Source: Aaosphaeria pasadenensis (lineage: Eukaryota; Ascomycota; Dothideomycetes; Pleosporales). Taken from it: a stretch of 64,000 bases of DNA. Under the pieces are notes generated by a model that worked only from the letters and a program-made list of their open reading frames with translations, was not told the origin of the DNA and did no database searches. The translations under genes and the position numbers were made by a program. The stretch covers positions 208,587 through 272,586 of the forward strand of contig JAKLMB010000044.1 of the NCBI GenBank assembly GCA_022813625.1, given 5' to 3'. Every line of letters starts with the position of its first letter. The stretch's first letter is position 1. Shown in pieces: positions 1-11,352 of the stretch.

Positions 1-801
1 TGGAACTTGGAACAGTTTGGGGGAGAACCTAATATTAGCATTCATTACTTCGGTCAGTTTTTCATCTAGCGGCATCTCGGAAACGGTGAACTGGCTGATT
101 TGATTGAATATTGTAGTATCCCAAGACAGTAGAAGTTTGGCAGTGGACAACCCTGCTCGTGGTGTGGGAACGGATTTGGAAAGCGGATGAACGAGAGAGT
201 GTCTGCGATGACGTGCAGCCACCGCGTTGACAGTGAAGAGAGCACGAGAACGACACAAATCAACGCTGAACTGATTTCCGCAACACGTGTGAGTGTGACC
301 CTGAGGGCTTGACGACAAGCTGAGCGTGTTGACTTGCTTGAATCTCCAGGAACATTTTTTACGGTGGTTCTTCATCTGGCACGACGGAGGCTTTGCTGAG
401 CTAGCAGACAGTACAAGTAAAGGGATTGACTGTTGATCCACTAGGTAAAGAGCAATTGTCGTTATCGGCATTTAAGGAGGGCCGACCGACGATGGGTGTC
501 AGCTCTTCAGACTTTAAATTGGTTGGCGGACAGGTCGATGTTAGAGATACGGAGGTATCGTTGTCTATCCCTGACAAATCGGTGCAGTTAATGATGTGAC
601 GTAGGCGGCCAATGGCTAGGCACTAGCTCGTCCAGGTATTATTCAGTAGTGGCAAAGTATCAAGTGGATGGGCCAAAGCTCCTCTTAGATAGTTTGATAT
701 AATACACTTTTGTCGGGCGGAGACCTACAACCCTTCTATTACCAAGTAAACCGTCCACATTAGCTTGCTCTCCCTCTCCCCTATTGTCTTCAAGACTCGC
801 A
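1..801. other. Intergenic, no gene seen
   Basis: I see no convincing coding region here. The short open frames on the minus strand near 62-263 have no recognisable motif and no family resemblance. The last 50 bases before the gene at 802 are a C/T-rich tract, typical of fungal core promoters and 5' leaders. Confidence 0.5.
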
Positions 802-1642
802 ATGAAGCTTATCATCGCTGGTGCCACCGGATTTGTAGGCAAGGAGCTGCTTCGCCAAGGCCTCCGCAATCCCCAGGTCAGCTCCATCGTTGCGATTTCA
901 CGAGGGCCGGTGTCTGCTCCAGACGGGGCGAATCAATCCAAGCTTAAGAGTGTCGTCGTTAAAGACTATGGCACCTACACCACGGAGGATAGGAAGGAAT
1001 TCACGGGTGCAGCTGCATGTATTTGGTAAATGTCCGCCGCTGTTCTTTCCACCGCACTCGTCTTCTTACAAAGCTTGGTGCATAATTCTAACTTTTTCAT
1101 TTGCCAGGACCGTTGGAGTCATCCCTATGAAGTCCCCGAATATACCCTTCGAAGAGGTACGGAAAATTTGTCTCGACGACACTATAGCTAGCCTCAATGT
1201 GATGGTCGACTCCAATCCAATGAAGCCTTTCCGCTTCCTGTACATGAGTGGCGCGGATTCGGAGAGGGACCAGACCAAAGTGCCAAAGTTCATGCCAGAG
1301 TACTTCTTAATGCGGGTATGTGCTACATGATTTAATGTTGACCTTTTTTTCAACGGGTCAAACCCATATACTAATGCCTCCCTCAAGGGCGAAACCGAAA
1401 ACAGAGTCTTGGAGTTTGCACGTAAGCGACCAGGTCAGGTTGAGGCCTGCATTGCCCGACCAGGTTTAATTGGCGGCGCTGGTGGCCACAGTGTTGATGA
1501 CAGTATGACAACAAATTTGGCGGGCATGAAAACAGAGGTCACAGTGACGACTGTCGCAGCTGCTCTTCTCCACCAAGCGCTGAATGGATTTGAGAAGGAC
1601 ACTCTCTTCAATGCCGAACTCAATCGCCTGGGTGCGCTCTAG
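802..1642 (+). CDS. NAD(P)-binding Rossmann protein (NmrA/HIM1-like epimerase family)
   Basis: Exons are 802-1025, 1108-1315 and 1388-1642, giving about 228 residues. The introns are GT-AG; the first splits a Trp codon and the second is phase 0. The N-terminus carries the nucleotide-binding loop GATGFVGKELL at residues 7-17. Later segments RFLYMSGADSER and ACIARPGLIGG match the atypical short-chain-dehydrogenase/NDP-sugar-epimerase fold (YbjT/HIM1-like), which is shorter than full epimerases. A catalytic Tyr-Lys pair is not obvious, so this may be a redox sensor or a reductase of unknown substrate. It is probably cytosolic, with no signal peptide. The ATG at 802 is chosen because it directly precedes the dinucleotide-binding strand. 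Confidence 0.75.
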
Positions 1643-2770
1643 TTCCTTCCTTACAATTGACTTGGTGCCTGAGGATGGCTCATTTGTGAACTAAACTCAC
1701 CTAAATGATCTTACGGGTAGGAAGATCAATCATGGTGAACTGTGCTAAGATTCAAATTGCTTTTTGTTAATAGCTCATGTTTGAACCTGTCAGAATACAA
1801 TAATATTTATAGCATTGCAGTGAGCACGTACAGTACTTGTCAGACCGCAATCGGAAGCATGGTGGTACTGCTTCCCAAACACAACCCTTTATGTTGAAAC
1901 GCCATCTTATTATGCTTACTGCTTCGCGTGTTTAGCTTGATGTGTTCGTCTCGGCAAGTATGGGATGAGACGCTCAAATTCTGTCCTCTTTAAAGAGTTA
2001 GTCTTCACACGTGTATGAGTAAATGAATTGACAATGATCGAGGGGCCCGAAAGCGCCTATTTGATTTCAAAGCATGCATACACAACCTCAGAGTAACCAG
2101 AAGAGTCGGAGTACTAACGCATGGAGTGAGGCACAACGCCTGATGTGAACTTGAAGTTCGAGCAATTCCGTCTTAACTCCGTCGTAGAGTAGTTTTAACT
2201 CCACGCCACCATCGGGAATGTCCTTGTTCGTACTGGCGTTGAAAAGCCTTGTTATAGCTTCCCCCACTCTGTAGTAACTATGAGTAGTCCCACCCTGTCA
2301 ACATGCATTTCACTCACCTATCCAATTAGTTAGATTCGCATCACCAAAATCTGCATAGGTCCGTAAGCAAGAAGGGACGGTAGAAGCTGCAAGCAATGAG
2401 GCTGATATAGCATTGCTTCATATCCGTTGACAATGCAGGTTTTCTTCGGCATACGTACTAAGCCCTTACAGCCAACGACACCATCACATGAGCAAAGGAT
2501 GTTCGACCTCTATACCACCAGCCAGCCCATCCCCTCCCCTACCGATTTTGGAGTATGCTCAGAAGTTAAGAGTCTTTTCAGTCCTGCCCTTTTCTGTTTT
2601 TAACATAGCACGAACATACATATCTGAACGATTGGGAAGGTGAGGAATTGCTTGAAGCGTTTGATTTGACTACAAGACTTTTATGCCACACCTCCTATTC
2701 CACCAGGTCATGAACCGACCCACAGCGTTGATGATAGCCACTCGGGGGCGACGATGACGGCGTGAGACAT
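1643..2770. other. Intergenic, 1.1 kb, nothing recognised
   Basis: This lies between the end of a plus-strand gene and the end of a minus-strand gene, so it serves as 3' flanking sequence for both. No long reading frame, repeat or RNA gene was seen. Confidence 0.5.
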
Positions 2771-3235
2771 TTACTCGAAGACGGCAGCGATGGCCTCGAT
2801 CAGCTCAGCGAAGCGGGCGTTGAGATCAGTTTGTAAAATCTTTTTGTATTCGTCGGGCAAATCGCTGCCCTTGCCGGACCAGATGAAGCGAGTCTTATCC
2901 GGACCAAGCGATTCGAGTGCGGTTGTTCCGTACGCAACCATATCCGGATAGTCTGGCCGACGTACACGGAAAGACATGGAGTAGTTGGGGATGTCGATTG
3001 CTGTCATCTCCTCAGAAAAGATGTAGGTCTCGCCCGCTTTGGGGCCGCTAGGGTACTCGTAGTGGAAGGTTCGGATACTGCCGAGTCCGAAGCCTTCAAG
3101 GATGAGCTTCTTGCAGCCAGGGTACCACGCCTTCTCAGCCCCAAATCCTCCGATGATCCCCCACACCTCGCCAATTGGGGCGTTGATGTCCCGAGTGACG
3201 GTGACGTAATCCACGAGAGCAGCAGTGTCCGACAT
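2771..3235 (-). CDS. SRPBCC / polyketide-cyclase-fold small protein
   Basis: Single exon, 154 residues. The pattern is that of a START/Bet v1-like helix-grip protein: an N-terminal strand VTVTRDINAPIGEVWGIIG, then YPGCKKLILEGFGLGSIRTF, a long strand-rich middle ending in RFIWSGKG, and a long C-terminal helix NARFAELIEAIAAVF. These proteins bind hydrophobic ligands; Polyketide_cyc2-type members can be cyclases or lipid/secondary-metabolite carriers, but no catalytic residue can be assigned here. The start at 3235 is chosen because it leaves the usual short N-terminus; an in-frame upstream extension exists but is low-complexity. There is no signal peptide, so it is likely cytosolic. Confidence 0.75.
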   Translation of the reverse strand: MSDTAALVDYVTVTRDINAPIGEVWGIIGGFGAEKAWYPGCKKLILEGFGLGSIRTFHYEYPSGPKAGETYIFSEEMTAIDIPNYSMSFRVRRPDYPDMVAYGTTALESLGPDKTRFIWSGKGSDLPDEYKKILQTDLNARFAELIEAIAAVFE

Positions 3236-3930
3236 TGAGTATATATGAAGGTGTATTGATGTTGAGGTCCCGACAGGTGCCTGTAAAGTGTAGAGTAATG
3301 CAGAATAATGCAGAGTGATGTAAGGAGATGAGATCTGACAGTTCAGAGTTACTGGAGTGATGCATTCCTTAAAAGGACCCAATGAATCAATTTACTCGGT
3401 ATCATTCGGCAACAGCTATTTCAGCTGACAAACTTGCTTCATCCAGTCTCTTCTGTACTATCGTTATCTCTACCCTCTTCTCTGTACTTCTCTATACGTT
3501 GATTAAGGAGGAGTTGTGGCCAGGCTGCGGCTCTAGTAAAGCTACCAGCTTGAAACGGCGAGCAACAACGTAGTATTTTGGCTGAATCTGTCTTAACTCT
3601 GAAGTGTTAGGTCAATTGCCAAGGCTTCCAATGAGCGAATGTTCGAGGTTACAAATCGTATCTAGGGTAGGTTGTATAAGCAGGTTCATGTTAGGTAGAC
3701 TTTGTCGGTCCAGATGCAGTAACCCATGAGAGTAGTTCAATCCAAGTGAGGGATCGTATGTGTACTCTAATATTTCAATTGACTACTGATGTATTCTAAT
3801 ATTGCAATTGACTACTGAAGAGTGCCCTTCTATCTGGTAGGTCGGCATGGAAACTATGGGTACGATGGGAACAACATGGTTCTCAGCGCTGCTCCTGTCT
3901 TTTCAAACCTTGGAACATTGTCGGAACCAA

Positions 3931-4215
3931 GGCTGGTAGAGTTGAGTCATGTCCGGCATGTCCGGCTGATAGAGTAGTCTCATGTCCGGCATGTCCGGCT
4001 GGTAGAGTTGTCTTATATCCGGCCAAGAGCTGTTTCTTTAATAGAAGTAAGGCTAATAGAGTTATCTTATATCTAGCTAAGAGGCTATTTCTTTATTAGA
4101 ATTAAGGCTAATAAAGTTATCTTATATTTAGCTAAGAAATAATATTTTTATTAATATTAAAGCTAAAAAAGTTATTATAAATTTTATTAAAAATTTAATA
4201 TTAATATATATTATT
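3931..4215. repeat. Tandem repeat array with increasing AT content
   Basis: Units beginning GGCTGGTAGAGTTG or a derivative start at 3931, 3964, 3997, 4051, 4106 and, very degraded, 4161. Spacing is 33, 33, 54, 55 and 55 bases. The unit head changes stepwise from GGCTGGTAGAG to GGCTAATAGAG to GGCTAATAAAG to AGCTAAAAAAG, and TATCCGGCC becomes TATCTAGCT and then TATTTAGCT. The changes are C-to-T and G-to-A, as expected from RIP. Confidence 0.8.
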
Positions 4216-4330
4216 TTTAATTTTATAATTTAATTTTATATTAAAATTTAAATATATAATATATTATATATTTATTAAAATAATATATAACTTTATTCTA
4301 TTTTATAAACATATTTTAGGAATTTTAAAG
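4120..4330. repeat. AT-rich RIP-like block
   Basis: This stretch is almost entirely A and T, with G and C nearly absent, and continues the degenerate repeat array. This composition is typical of repeat DNA mutated by RIP in Pezizomycotina. It ends about 85 bases before the start codon of the NmrA-like gene. Confidence 0.7.
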
Positions 4331-4413
4331 TACTACTACTTATAGTTCTATAGTATATATAATACTCCTCCTTATTCTTAATGTAGGTACTAAAAACTAC
4401 AACATCTAACACT

Positions 4414-5334
4414 ATGCTCGTCCTCGTCCCTGGTATCACTGGCAACCTTGGCTTACATTTGATCGATAGCCTTGTCTCTCGTGGGCATCAGGTTCGTGGC
4501 CTTGGTCGATCTCCGGACAAACTCACCCAGGAACAACAGTCTAAGCTTGAAAGCTTTATCAAAATACAGAATTACTGGGATGTTGAAGCTCTGGACAAGG
4601 CCTGCACTGGCGCCGATGCAATTATATGTGCGTACGCGGGAACTCCAATAATGCACTTGGATGCGCAGCTACTTTTGCTCCGCGCTGCTGAGCGTGCTTC
4701 TATTACCCGCTTTCTCGCCGCCAGCTGGAATTGCGACTGGAGAGTACTGCAGCTTGGGCAGCATCAGAGTTATGATGCTTGTATCGCTTTCCATCAACAG
4801 GCTAAGCTGACATCAACTATCAAACCGATCTGGATCCTGACCGGTGGCCTGACGGAGGTCTACTTTTCTATTCCCGGCCATGGTAACTTCTCCCCGGCCT
4901 ACAATGGCCCGTGGGATCCGGTGAACAAAACGGTCGACATCTGGGGAACAGGCGACGAGAAATGGGACTTGACAACCGAGAAGGACGCAGCTGAGTTTTC
5001 GGTTGAGGTTATCCAGCGCGATGACGCCGCAGAAGGGGGCTTCTGGGAGTTACGTTCTGGTGCTTACTCCCCTCGAGAGCTCGCTAGAATCTATAAGGAG
5101 GTCAGGGGTGTTGAGGTTGGCTTAAAACAACGAGGCTCTCTGGACGACCTGAGGAAGCTCGCCTATTCTCTACGGGAGCAGAAGCCGTACAACGACTACT
5201 ACAGCTTTATTGGCCTGTTCTATCAGCTCTTCCAGCTGGACGGAACATATTCGCTCAAAAACATCGACAACCACAAATTGAGTGTCAAGACCACGTCGAT
5301 CGAAGAGTTCCTTCGTCAAAATCCTGAAGTATGA
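4414..5334 (+). CDS. NmrA-like / isoflavone-reductase-like NAD(P)H reductase
   Basis: Single exon, 306 residues. The N-terminal strand and glycine loop VPGITGNLGLHLI (residues 5-17) is the GxxGxxG signature of NmrA/PCBER-type atypical SDRs, followed by the dinucleotide-binding RSPDKL region at about 32-37. Length fits the family (about 300). Central segments ITRFLAASWNCDW and ILTGGLTEVYFSIPG match the substrate-proximal region of aromatic-alcohol or isoflavone reductase-like proteins. Members either reduce phenolic or alkaloid intermediates or act as NAD(P)-sensing regulators; the substrate cannot be read from the sequence. It sits directly downstream of an AT-rich block, so its promoter may be heterochromatin-affected. 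Confidence 0.8.
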   Translation: MLVLVPGITGNLGLHLIDSLVSRGHQVRGLGRSPDKLTQEQQSKLESFIKIQNYWDVEALDKACTGADAIICAYAGTPIMHLDAQLLLLRAAERASITRFLAASWNCDWRVLQLGQHQSYDACIAFHQQAKLTSTIKPIWILTGGLTEVYFSIPGHGNFSPAYNGPWDPVNKTVDIWGTGDEKWDLTTEKDAAEFSVEVIQRDDAAEGGFWELRSGAYSPRELARIYKEVRGVEVGLKQRGSLDDLRKLAYSLREQKPYNDYYSFIGLFYQLFQLDGTYSLKNIDNHKLSVKTTSIEEFLRQNPEV

Positions 5335-6736
5335 TTTGGGTTTCGCAGAATAGAGTAGGCGGCAGTTCAAGGGAGGCTATTGGTTTTCACAATGTAGATT
5401 TACATAATCAATCAGACAAGTCCCACTCATGATAACCCGCCTCCTCAATACTCTAACGTGTATATATCTTGCCAACATACCGACTTTCAATGTTATTTAC
5501 AGGCAATCTGGGTGAGATAGACTAGTATCGTCATGAGCACACATGGCATACAGTATCTACTGTCTTCGTATTGTAGTAAGTGGCTTACCAATGAATGCCT
5601 TGGTTGCTTTCCACGGTCAGCACGAAAGGGCACGCAAATCCGATTGTGACACAATTAGTAACCTTGAAGCCGAATGATCACAACAAAATATCAGGGCCAT
5701 GATCTCTCTGCGTTTCGAATGAGCCATGTGGAGGAGCAGTGAGTCACGATTTTTTCATGCGGAAATTTGAAGTGTGCCTATCCTGCGTTACAAACCAACG
5801 CCCCCAATTGATGTGCTTCGTCGTGGAAACGCGCTGCTTAATCCATCCCCGGCCACTACAGGTCGTGAACCCGTCCTTGCTGTTTCTTTCTCGATTCTCC
5901 AAGCACTGCCAATGGGCTACACATTGAATATTGCCCTCTTCAGCAGTTATCACCCCTGTGTCCTGAAAGGTTAGAGAAGACGACACATGCCCATTTTTTA
6001 TTGTGATGCTCTTGACGCTCATGACTGGTGTCGTAACCGCGGATTTGCTCTATATGAAAGACAGATATGTCTCTTCCACTGTTGACATCGAGGTCAGGCA
6101 TGACTTTCGCCACACTCGTGTTTACAGTCGACCGCTCGATGTGCTCCTCGAATGGCGTTCACTCTACCTCCTTACACTTTTCGGGGAAAGCCAGGTAGCC
6201 CAAGATGCCTAGACCCTAGCCCGTCACCCTTACATTCTAACGTACCTCACGATCCGTAGGACATCAATCTTTCAGTATATTGAACCCCCCCCCCATCCTC
6301 CTAATTACGGAGAAATGGAAGTTCGACAGGGCGCTTCAACGGGAGGATGGCAACTTCGGACATCTCTATGGCTGACAACATTCTGGTACACGACTGTGTC
6401 TTGTATTATTTTCGTTCCTGGAGGAGGCGAAGTCGAAGATAGACTAGGGATAATTCTGCATGCGAAAGCATTCAGAAATTGGCAGCAGAAGAAGGGCTTG
6501 TATGGTTCCAAGACGGGTCCAGCTCCTGTGCTACGGGAATCGGATCTACAATCCAGGGCGATTATTCTGCAGCAATTTATAGTCACACCCTCTTTCACCC
6601 CCACTCTCTGGAATCAGAAAGATAGAATGTTGCAACATTTGGAAGCTATCACAGACGCTGGCGTTGACAGCTTATTTTGTTATTTAATCTCTATGTGGTA
6701 CTATCAGGCGGCGCCTCGGGATTTTGGGTAAGCCGA
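5335..6736. other. Intergenic, 1.4 kb, nothing recognised
   Basis: Several short open frames occur (for example about 138 codons at 6315-6731 on the plus strand), but none shows a family motif, splice logic or codon pattern like the neighbours. A run of ten C residues lies near 6286. Confidence 0.4.
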
Positions 6737-7803
6737 TTAGTTATAGCGAGAGTTGAGTGCCTCAGCAGTATGGTCCCAGATCTTCTTCGTAGCGTCCATC
6801 TTTTCCAGATCAGCCAGCAGCTCGTCTTGCTGAATGATCTGCATCTTGTCATCCACGGAGAATAAAGAGCCCCTAGTACCGTGGGTCAATGTCTGACCAG
6901 GCTGGCGCCCCTCTGGGATGGGGACGCCCGTGCCACCATACTCGGCGCTGGTGATGAGATAAAGTGAACGCTCGGCAGATTCTTCAGGCGTAGACTGAAC
7001 GAAGGTGCCAGGAGGAGGGGCAGCGGCGTTGGCGGGAATTCCCTTCGAACCCCAGCTTTTCTTGAAGAGATCCGTGGAGACCCTGCCAGGATGTGCGTGG
7101 ATGAAAACAATATCTTTGTTTTCGGGATCTTCCGCGATGAACTTCAGTGAGAGGGTGACAGTAGTCGCAGCGTGGCCAGCGAAGTTGGGAATATTAAACC
7201 GGTCGGCACCCTTGAGGGTCAAATCGTCGAGAAAAATGTTGGTAGTCTCTTGACCAGCGGCCAAGATGTTGATGATGCGGGTGGTTCCCGTCTTAGCAGC
7301 AGCAGCAGTCCTGAGCTTGGAAATAAGGCGATTGATAAAAACAATATGAGAGTAGTAGGAGACAGTCTGAGACATCTCCAGACCCTCGGAGGTTTCTGTG
7401 GATGTCTTTAGTTTATGTGTTTTTCCATACAAGAGATCCACTACTCACCTTTGCGTCCATTGAAGGGTAGATAACCTGCAGAGAGGAACAGAAGATCAAT
7501 CTTTTCTTCTTGGGCGGCGATCTGGTCAGCGAGACGCTGCGAGTCCGCGATCAGTGAGATCTGGCCCTCGAGGTACTTGATATCCGCATGAGCGTTAAGG
7601 CTGGTGAGTTCGCTGATGAGGGAACGGTGAGCGTTTTCGTTGCGACCTACGAGGTAGATCTTGAGGGGAAAGCCCTGAGCAACGAGATTCTTCAAGGAAT
7701 ACTTGCCGATGCCGTCGGTGCCGCCTACAAAGACGCAAGTCTTAGGGAGGACAGCCCTGGTGATGGTGTTGTTGGAGGCGCGGATGGGTCCGAGAAAAGA
7801 CAT
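6737..7803 (-). CDS. Atypical short-chain dehydrogenase/reductase
   Basis: Exons on the minus strand are 7449-7803 and 6737-7395, with a 53-bp GT-AG intron after GRK; 337 residues. The N-terminus has an SDR nucleotide-binding loop, VFVGGTDGIGK, at residues 25-35 and an SDR-like LLFLSAGYLPF segment where NNAG is usual. At the active-site position the protein reads SYYSHIVFINRL: a Tyr is present but the Lys four residues later is not. This is a known divergent fungal SDR group in which canonical catalysis is uncertain. The large C-terminal part (IVFIHAHPGRVSTDLF) follows the SDR PG motif. The upstream region is AT-rich. The substrate is unknown. Confidence 0.75.
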
Positions 7804-8901
7804 GATAACCTTAGTTGTTTAGTTAAAGAGGGCAAGAGATTAATCTTAGTTGCAATAGGAACGAATTTAATATAGTAGAATCTTAGTTAGAAGACTTAAG
7901 AAGTCCTCTAATATAAAGATATAAGTAGCCTAGATTAACTACTATACTTTAGACCTTAGCTACTACTTATACTTTAAAACTTAAAAGCCTTTTTTTAAAT
8001 TTTAAAATATAATTTTTTAAATTAAATTTTTTATATTAAATATATATAATAAATTTTTTAAAGTAATATTAAATTATAAAGCTTTTATTTTATAATTATA
8101 TATATTTAATATAAATATTTTTATATAAAAAGTTATATTTTAAATTTTATATATATATTTATATTATATAAATTAGTTTATATACTAAAAGGTTAGGTTA
8201 GTTAGTTTATAATAATATAGTTCTAATAGAGCTAGGAGCCTAGGCAGGACCTGCAGCAGCCTAGACGTGAGGTTCTGACAGAGCTGAAGCAACTGCATTT
8301 GTTGTGTTGCTAAGCAACTGCTTTGCTCGGCCTTACTCGCACAACGATAGAATCCGAGCTCCGATATACGCAAATAGCCTTACCCCTTTCTTACCTTAAC
8401 CTGCAAAGACTCCTCTTAATTGCTTTTCTTAGCAACACTACTGCTGTCCCTTCTTGTCTTATCAAGGACTTGTGTTACTGCCCGCAGACCGAGTCTAGTC
8501 GAGCTGCTATCCTTTATACTAAGGCGTACCAAGCAGTAGGCATCGCAGAGAACGGTTGGCTACTTTGCAAGAAGCACAAGCGTGCAGAGTACCGCTATCT
8601 CCTCATAGTTTCTTGGGAAACTTTGCAGCTGCGCGCAACAATAATGCTCAGCGCAGAGATATTGCTATGTAGAGGGCAGTGTGAATACTGCACGCCAGTA
8701 TCAATTTGAAGCCACGGGGGTCGAGCAATCGAACCAACAACATTTGCATCATATCACAGTGCTTTGATGCCACAGAGGTTTCTAGTCTTTCTTTGTTTCA
8801 TTTACATAGCTACTCGTTTCGGTTAAACAGTGCCAATAATCATCCATGGAAGTCCCTACACCGCGTGGGAAGAGAAATGGGTCCGCGAAAGGCTAACATT
8901 T
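7804..8901. other. Intergenic between SDR and permease, mostly repeat-like
   Basis: The first 60 bases are the SDR promoter side. An AT-rich block occupies about 7880-8210. The remaining 700 bases contain a 128-codon plus-strand frame (8323-8709) without recognisable motifs, which may be decayed mobile DNA. Confidence 0.45.
7880..8210. repeat. AT-rich RIP-like block
   Basis: About 330 bases of nearly pure A/T with long TA-rich runs. It resembles the block at 4.1-4.3 kb and starts about 80 bases upstream of the atypical SDR start codon. It is most simply read as a relic of a repeat degraded by RIP. Confidence 0.7.
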
Positions 8902-10732
8902 CTACTCATCTCGCTTGTCAACTGGTACATGACGTTTGAAACCCATCAGCTGTACCACTTCGGTCCAGAAAGTGACTGGAGGCGAGACAAAAGATGCCTC
9001 ATAAGCATCTATTAGAGGGCCATCCCACACAAGATCCACTTCGTGTGGCTTTAGCCACTTTGTCTTCTTGTAGAATTTCCAGAAGACAAACAAAGCCGGG
9101 GCCACGCCAACCATTGTGTAATAGGTGAAAAATCCTTCAACAGTAAAGTTTCCTGGCTTAAAGGTCGAATAGCCATACACAAACACTACGAGAATCTCGA
9201 AAATGAGTGCAAGCCAGGTCCCGTATGGCTGGAAGTAGCCGCAATATGGCAGCGTTTTTCGATCGAGTCCCTGAACTTGACAAGCCTTGTGAAATGCGAT
9301 GTACGTACCACACATGACGATGAAGTTAATCACTCCACCGGCAGTAATGATATTCGTCAACCAGGTGAGCACCTTGGCGGAGTTGTCAGACAACTGGAGG
9401 AAGGAGAGGAACGGAAATAGCATGACTAAAAGGAAGCAATTGATGGGAACCTGTTCAAATTAGTATACTTGATAATAATTGTTGATCTAGTACACCTACG
9501 CCTGCTTTCGTGCACTTTCGAAAGATCTTTGGGGCTCGCCCTTCAATTGCCAGGGCGTACAAGCTGCGAGTTGCACAATACGTCAGGGTATTGCCTGCTG
9601 AGAAAATACTGGTGACCAAGAGCGCATTGACGAGATGCGGCAGACCGTCGATGCTCATGTTCTTCATAGCAATGACGTATGGAGAGGCTGCAGCACTCTT
9701 CTCCCCCGATTCCAAGACAGCTACCAGCTCAGGATCGTTGTAAGCCAAGACGATACCAACACAAAGTGCTCCTAAGATAAAAAAGGCACCAAAGCGGTAG
9801 TACAACGTCTTGTATGCCATCTTAATGTAGACACGTGGGCGTTTTGCCTCGCCAGCTACCATAGAGATGTACTCAGGTCCGACGATACAGAATGAGGCAG
9901 CCCAGAGTGATCCTAGCCAGCCCTCGAAGCGGCCCATTCCTCCGTTATGATGCGCGTTCATCGGCCCAGGATCTCTCCAATGCCGGAAACCGTACGGGTC
10001 CTTGTGTGGGTTTGCCCCGACCATAGTAAAGAAGGTGAATGCGTACAGGATAAGGATCAAGATAACCTTGCCGCCTGATAGCCAGAATTCAGCTTCACCG
10101 TAGGCTTTAACCGCGAGAATATTGCAGGCACTAGAAGTCATCAGTCTTAATGCGACCTCATCGAGGGGCCAGGGAGCATACGCATATAGCACGATAACTG
10201 CGCTACAGACGGCTGCGACAGGAATATCGTCTCTCCAGAAGTTCAGCACTAAGTTCAGTGCTGTGATCTCAAAGGGGATAAGAAGCGCTTCGTATAAAAA
10301 GAAGTTCCATCCGGCCATGAATCTGGTTGGAGGTTAATTACATGAGACATACCCAGGCGCGTCAAGTGGGTTTTACCCAAGAGCATCATCTACCCAATGC
10401 CCCGCTAGCCGAATAAAGCCTCCCGACACAGGCATGAAGCATGCCATTTCTGCCATGGCGTTGTTGACAAGAGCAATGATACCAGAGTAACCGGCATATG
10501 CAATTAGTATACCTAACGGGCCTCCTGAGTTGAGCGCACCGCCAATACTAATAAACAAGGCAGTTCCAATAGAGCCACCAATAGCGATCAGTTGGATTTG
10601 GCGATTTCCAAGATGTCGTTGTAGGTCATCTGCGTTGTCGTTGACAGTACCCTGACCAAACTGGCCATCAAGCGTCTCGATTGGGGTGACTGGTGCACCA
10701 AGTGCCTCTGCGTCATGCTCCTTACCCTTCAT
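8902..10732 (-). CDS. Amino acid permease (APC superfamily, YAT type)
   Basis: Minus-strand exons are 10377-10732, 9500-10322 and 8902-9450, giving 575 residues; frames close exactly, and the second intron has a TACTAAT branch site. The N-terminal cytosolic tail is followed by RHLGNRQIQLIAIGGSIGTALF (residues about 38-59), the amino acid permease signature around TM1. Further hallmarks are GFMAGWNFFLYEALLIPFE after TM3, the NP...GFRHWRDPG loop and PRVYIKMAYKTLYYR. About 12 membrane helices are expected; location is the plasma membrane. GTALF in place of GTGLF recalls the Agp2-like branch, but substrate cannot be assigned. The promoter faces a divergent SDR gene, with 620 bases between the starts. 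Confidence 0.9.
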
Positions 10733-11352
10733 GTTATCAGAGGAACAATATCCTTTTCAGTAAGTACTTGAACAAAATTTGTAATAATAAAGGAATTAAC
10801 TTCAAATAGGTCGAAGAGGAAGGGAGGAGTAAATCAAAGGCAATGAGTTCATGTAGACTATATAGTGAAAGGTACAGTAGAGTACGCTGCCTTACAATTG
10901 AAGTCGGGTTAGCGTAAGCGCAGATAAGGCACAACTCTACAGGGCCACACGCTGTCCCCAAGAACTAGTCTGCACATCATGTAGAGAGCATACGCAAGGC
11001 AACGCACATATAATATAAACAATTATTATACCTAGGAATCATTAAAAGAGGTTGAGTTTAAGCTAGAGGTTATTTTCTACTTGAATCTACTCGAACTTAT
11101 AGTCAAGTATTGTGAAACTACTGACTTGACAGACTGACTCAGTAAAATATGGACCTGCTCGACTCTACTATTTATGAGTATTGATACCTCATTTCTTTTA
11201 TCTGACAACAATTACTGATTTCTTGTTGCCCCGCATAATCTTTGACTTGAAAAGTATCTGATTTCAATCACCCGTTCAAAGAAGCTCGCAACGCAATATA
11301 AGATCGGTTCTGAAACAGAAGGCTTGCATGCCAACCGTCTAACATTGAAGCC
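10733..11352. promoter_or_regulatory. Divergent promoter region, permease / SDR
   Basis: 620 bases between two divergently transcribed starts. The region is A/T-rich without being RIP-like. I looked for CGG-N6-CCG elements like those in the 21-35 kb block and found none, so this pair is probably not in that regulon. No clear TATA box was assigned. Confidence 0.4.

Larger units (their letters stand above)
3236..4413. other. Intergenic with degenerating tandem repeats and an AT-rich block
   Basis: This region is promoter side for both the SRPBCC gene (minus) and the NmrA-like gene (plus). The left 700 bases show nothing coding. From about 3931 the DNA becomes a tandem repeat array that slides into nearly pure A/T sequence up to about 4320, described separately. 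Confidence 0.6.

Noticed and set aside
6315..6731. 138-codon plus-strand open frame
   Set aside because: No motif, overlaps an opposite-strand frame of similar quality, and no family resemblance.
8323..8709. 128-codon plus-strand open frame next to an AT-rich block
   Set aside because: No recognisable domain, no splice context and composition like decayed repeat DNA; not strong enough to call a gene.
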